NCBI GenBank assembly: GCA_029260015.1
Contig: JAJDEB010000033.1
Location: 1-64,000 of the forward strand
From: Phycisphaerae bacterium
GTDB lineage: Bacteria; Planctomycetota; Phycisphaerae; UBA1845
Direction: 5' to 3'
Length of the DNA stretch: 64,000 bases
The notes beneath the pieces were generated by a model. The model was not told the DNA's origin. It ran no database searches and worked only from the letters and a program-made list of their open reading frames with translations. The position numbers and the translations under genes are program-made. Within the stretch, counting starts at the first letter, position 1. Each line of letters starts with the position of its first letter. Shown here piece after piece: positions 62,994 through 64,000 of this stretch.

Positions 62994-63476
62994 ATGAAAT
63001 CATTAGCATTTGCAAATTGCCGGAGATCGCTAAGGTTGATAGCCGTAGGCGTGTTCGTGTGTGGATTGTCGGTTGCGCCGTGGGTGGTAGCCGATCAGCA
63101 AACCGCCCAAGAAGGCAAAGGAAAGAAAATGATGCGGGTGTTTTATCTCGAAATCGTAACCCCGGACGTTGATGCAATATGCGCCACATATGCAGCCACG
63201 CACGGTATCACGTTTGGTCAGCCCAATGCCGGGTTCGGCAATGCCAGGACGGCCGCGATGCCCGACGGCGGGATGGTCGGCGTGCGTGCGCCAATGCGTG
63301 AAACGGAGGTACCGGTCGTTCGACCTTATTGGCTGGTCAAGGATATCAATGCTGCCGTTGCCACTGCGGAGAATTCAGGCGGAAAGATTGCCCATCCTCC
63401 GATGGAAATCCCAGGGCACGGGACTTTCGCGATTTACATCCTCGGTGGCATCGAACACGGTCTGTGGCAGAAGTAA
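62994..63476 (+). CDS. secreted VOC family protein
   Basis: A 160-residue protein with a signal peptide (SLRLIAVGVFVCGLSVAPWVVA) and a single VOC/glyoxalase-like domain from about residue 43 (RVFYLEIVTPDVDAICATYAA, VRPYWLVKDINAAVATAE, GTFAIYILGGIEHGLWQ). VOC proteins are usually cytoplasmic, so export is notable. Metal ligands are not obvious beyond Glu and His near the ends. GGAG lies about 10 bases before the ATG. Function unknown. Confidence 0.82.
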   Translation: MKSLAFANCRRSLRLIAVGVFVCGLSVAPWVVADQQTAQEGKGKKMMRVFYLEIVTPDVDAICATYAATHGITFGQPNAGFGNARTAAMPDGGMVGVRAPMRETEVPVVRPYWLVKDINAAVATAENSGGKIAHPPMEIPGHGTFAIYILGGIEHGLWQK

Positions 63477-63538
63477 GACTCGGCGCAAATAACGATGCAC
63501 GTTATAGCGAGTGTCTCACAACCTCAGAAGGCTCCGCC

Positions 63539-64000
63539 CTAACCCCGCTTGCGGTTGGCCGATTTCTTCGATTGGGGCTTCTTTGATTTAAGTTTCTTCG
63601 ACTTTGGTTTTTTCGTTTTGGGTTTGGACTTGGGCTTCTTACCGGATTTCGATTTTTCGGTTTTGGTTTTTTTCTTGCCCGGTCGGTTGGATTTTTTCAA
63701 ACCTCGGCTGGAAGCACCTCGATGCGGTCGCTTGCCGCTGCCCTTGCGAACCCGTCCGCCGGCTTTTCTTTTGAATCCGACGAATTCCGATAGTGCGAGA
63801 TTCAACTGTCTGCCGGCAACATCGACGCGCGAGATCGTAACTTCCAGCGCCTGGCCAATCGAGATTCGTTTACCGCTACGCTGAGCATTGACGCACCCGC
63901 GATCGACATCGACCTCCCACCAGTCGTCTGCAAGTTCTTCAAACCGCAGCAATCCATCCACCAGGTACTCACTAAGCTGCACGTACAATCCGAAGTTGGT
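63539..64000 (-). CDS. rnr: 3' end of ribonuclease R (partial, cut by the window edge)
   Basis: The frame enters from the right edge of the window, so the start and the catalytic RNB domain lie outside. Visible is the S1 RNA-binding domain (TNFGLYVQLSEYLVDGLLR in part, FEELADDWWEVD, ISIGQALEVTISRVDVAGRQLNLAL), where the DDWWEVD stretch is typical of RNase R/VacB. A tail of about 75 residues follows, nearly all Lys, Ser, Pro, Arg and Gly with KPKSKK-type repeats. RNase R degrades structured RNA 3' to 5'. The Lys-rich tail is a known but variable feature of the family. Confidence 0.85.
   Translation of the reverse strand, partial: TNFGLYVQLSEYLVDGLLRFEELADDWWEVDVDRGCVNAQRSGKRISIGQALEVTISRVDVAGRQLNLALSEFVGFKRKAGGRVRKGSGKRPHRGASSRGLKKSNRPGKKKTKTEKSKSGKKPKSKPKTKKPKSKKLKSKKPQSKKSANRKRG

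Noticed and set aside
1-64000. tRNA or rRNA genes
   Set aside because: No acceptor/T-loop pattern or rRNA segment was recognised by eye in the intergenic regions; a dedicated scan could still find one.

Overview
The window looks like a chromosomal segment of a Gram-negative, moderately GC-rich bacterium, most probably a planctomycete (Planctomycetota, perhaps of Phycisphaerae type). This is inferred from many lipoproteins with clear lipoboxes, secreted proteins ending in dockerin-like acidic motifs, a MopE-like metal-binding segment, a reduced type II secretion/pilus-like set, XrtA-associated sugar genes and several families of short palindromic repeats. No rRNA, tRNA, CRISPR array or intact prophage is visible.

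Layout. 1-7000: a REP-associated transposase (RAYT) beside an inverted pair of REP elements, an Hsp20 chaperone, a trypsin-like lipoprotein protease, a thrombospondin-3-repeat metalloprotease lipoprotein and a vanadium-haloperoxidase/PAP2 protein with a dockerin-like tail. 7000-17000: glnS, then a sigma-70-like factor whose promoter contains a 21-bp palindrome, then an Rrf2 regulator heading a full SUF iron-sulfur assembly operon (sufB, C, D, S, U and a SufT-like gene). 17000-23300: an ankyrin protein with a likely structured leader, a LOG-family enzyme, a VOC protein, an alpha/beta hydrolase whose 3' end is made of a REP element, a cysteine-rich repeat protein and a beta-propeller lipoprotein. 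23700-28600: gspE, two gspF paralogues and three pseudopilin-like genes. 28600-36750: a membrane protein overlapping a B12-binding radical SAM gene, a basic lipoprotein, an S9 peptidase that appears to start at ATT and overlaps a nitrilase-family gene, and a lipoprotein joining collagen-like, phage-tail-like and tail-collar segments.

37000-46700: a PAS-GGDEF diguanylate cyclase, a cation:proton antiporter, a sterol-desaturase-family enzyme, an ECF sigma factor with a ChrR-like zinc/cupin anti-sigma factor, a propeller lipoprotein, and fumarylacetoacetase paired with an unknown protein. 47027-47377 holds an ArsC/Spx-like gene with an in-frame TGA forming a UxxC redox motif and a SECIS-like hairpin just behind it; this is the strongest candidate for an overlooked gene because ordinary ORF calling breaks it. 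47680-57000: a POT transporter with a large insertion, a second B12-binding radical SAM protein with its own terminator, a cobalamin/siderophore-type binding protein, a DUF3592 membrane protein and a large DUF11-repeat lipoprotein. After a 1-kb gap without a convincing gene come a lipoprotein, an XrtA-type glycosyltransferase and FemAB-like pair, gcvT-gcvH with a good promoter, a secreted VOC protein and the 3' end of an RNase R gene cut by the window edge.

Genes likely to work together: the rrf2-suf operon with its upstream sigma factor; gspE-gspF-gspF-pseudopilins; ECF sigma with anti-sigma; fahA with its unknown partner; the XrtA-type pair; gcvT with gcvH. Starts were moved from the longest frame wherever a Shine-Dalgarno sequence or signal peptide favoured another codon. 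All family assignments come from reading motifs, not from database searches.
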